DNA from: Rathayibacter sp. VKM Ac-2759
GTDB lineage: Bacteria; Actinomycetota; Actinomycetes; Actinomycetales; Microbacteriaceae
Assembly (NCBI RefSeq): GCF_009834225.1
Contig: NZ_CP047176.1
Coordinates: 2,852,001-2,916,000, forward strand
Length of the DNA: 64,000 nt
Direction: 5' to 3'
How positions within the stretch are numbered: position 1 is the first letter of the stretch; the number at the start of each line of letters is the position of its first letter. Below, piece after piece: positions 63,110 through 64,000 of the stretch. Below the pieces are notes generated by a model. The model was not told where the DNA came from, did no database searches, and saw only the letters and a list, made by a program, of their open reading frames with translations. The position numbers were made by a program, and so were the translations under genes.

Positions 63110-64000
63110 TCACTCGACCGTGACGGACTTCGCGAGGTTGCGCGGCTGATCGACGTCCAGACCCTTGGCCGCGGCGAGCTCCATCGCGAACATCTGCAGC
63201 GGGGTGACCGCGAGCAGCGGCTCGAACAGCGGGTCGGCCAGCGGGATCGGCACGACCTCGTCGGCGATCTGGATCGCGGCCGTGTCGCCCTGCTCCGCGA
63301 TCGCGATGACGCGGGCGCCGCGCGCCTTGATCTCCTGGATGTTCGAGATCACCTTGCGCTGCAGCTCGTACGACTCGCTCGGGCTCGGCACGATCACGAA
63401 GACGACCTGGCCCGGCTCGATCAGCGCGATCGGCCCGTGCTTGAGCTCGCCCGCGGCGAAGCCCTCGGCGTGGATGTAGGCCAGCTCCTTGAGCTTGAGC
63501 GCGCCCTCGAGCGCGACCGGGTAGCCGACGTGCCGCCCGAGGAAGAGCACGGCACGGGTGTCGGCCATCCAGCCGGCGAGCTGGGCGATGTCCTCGGAGG
63601 CGTCGAGCACCCGCGAGAGCTTCTCGGGGATCGCAGCGAGCTGGGCCGCCTGCGAGGCGACGAGCTCGGCGGAGGCGGCGCCGCGCACCGTCGCGAGGTG
63701 GAGGCCGAAGAGGTACAGCGCCGCGATCTGGGCGACGAACGCCTTCGTCGAGGCGACCGCCACCTCCGGGCCGGCGTGCGTGTAGAGGACGGCGTCGGAC
63801 TCGCGCGGGATCGTCGCGCCCTGCGTGTTGCAGACGGAGAGCGTCCGGGCGCCCTTCTCGCGGGCGTACTTGACCGCCATCAGCGTGTCCATCGTCTCGC
63901 CCGACTGGCTGATCGAGACGACGAGCGTGCGCGGCGTGAGCACCGGGTCGCGGTAGCGGAACTCGTGGCTCAGCTCGACCTCGACGGGCACGCGCGCCCA
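63110..64000 (-). CDS. glmS: Glutamine-fructose-6-phosphate aminotransferase (isomerising), N-terminus beyond window
   Basis: The C-terminal ~296 residues are in view; the glutaminase domain lies past 64000. Two SIS domains: LVVSISQSGETMDTL with VAVASTKAFVAQ, and VALEGALKLKELAYIHAEGFAAGELKHGPIALI, ending in the conserved DQPRNLAKSVTVE. It makes glucosamine-6-phosphate for the cell wall. First known gene of the operon running to tsaD. Confidence 0.98.
   Translation of the reverse strand, partial: WARVPVEVELSHEFRYRDPVLTPRTLVVSISQSGETMDTLMAVKYAREKGARTLSVCNTQGATIPRESDAVLYTHAGPEVAVASTKAFVAQIAALYLFGLHLATVRGAASAELVASQAAQLAAIPEKLSRVLDASEDIAQLAGWMADTRAVLFLGRHVGYPVALEGALKLKELAYIHAEGFAAGELKHGPIALIEPGQVVFVIVPSPSESYELQRKVISNIQEIKARGARVIAIAEQGDTAAIQIADEVVPIPLADPLFEPLLAVTPLQMFAMELAAAKGLDVDQPRNLAKSVTVE

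Overview
The window is very GC-rich, dense, single-chromosome DNA from an actinobacterium, most likely a member of the Microbacteriaceae (Rathayibacter-like; the genus is a guess). The evidence is the combination of many GTG starts, leaderless-type promoters, both HrcA (CIRCE) and HspR (HAIR) heat-shock operators, the sucCD / DUF6350 / purNH neighbourhood, GuaB3 beside GuaB, and the glmS-acpS-alr-tsaE-tsaB-rimI-tsaD operon. No prophage, transposase, CRISPR array, tRNA or rRNA was seen. About sixty protein genes are supported; the first (a subtilase) and the last (glmS) run off the window.

Layout. 1-5.8 kb: secreted S8 peptidase, small heat-shock protein under dual heat-shock operators, a flavin-dependent oxidoreductase, isocitrate dehydrogenase, a GNAT acetyltransferase and an alkyltransferase-like DNA-binding protein. 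5.8-11.6 kb: heterodimeric ABC exporter, a membrane-anchored dimethylargininase-like protein, then a 0.7-kb non-coding stretch with two repeat families. 11.6-19.7 kb: purHN, a DUF6350 membrane protein, a two-repeat TMEM175-like channel, a second flavin-dependent oxidoreductase and sucCD. 19.8-32.3 kb: MpaB-like oxygenase, universal stress protein, acyl-CoA ligase, a G5/excalibur surface protein, PcrA helicase, two PAP2 phosphatases, a glycerophosphodiesterase, a BI-1 family protein and a DUF418-type membrane protein. 32.4-40.6 kb: GMP synthesis (guaA, GuaB3, guaB) with DUF3817, SURF1 and a KhtTU-like K+/H+ antiporter. 41-54.6 kb: branched-chain amino-acid importer (livHMGF, with the likely binding protein 8 kb away), interrupted by a LacI-controlled beta-galactoside uptake and GH42 locus. 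54.8-64 kb: rarD, groES, a methyltransferase, three DUF4190 proteins and the tsa/alr/glmS operon.

The most unusual items are: (i) guaA appears to start at an AUC codon preceded by GGAGG at ideal spacing, because no normal start can restore its conserved N-terminus; (ii) two 104-bp elements, at the 3' ends of sucD and guaA, share a nearly identical 60-nt core but have different, internally paired outer stems; (iii) a four-copy palindromic array and a 135-bp tandem duplication lie between purH and the dimethylargininase gene; (iv) tandem palindromes with compensatory stem changes and a 24-bp perfect inverted repeat lie between guaB and GuaB3; (v) several unusual domain architectures (two-repeat TMEM175, membrane-fused dimethylargininase, LivH with an extracytoplasmic domain). 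Thirteen genes have a TAnnnT box exactly six bases before an ATG or GTG, which indicates widespread leaderless transcription and fixes several start codons.
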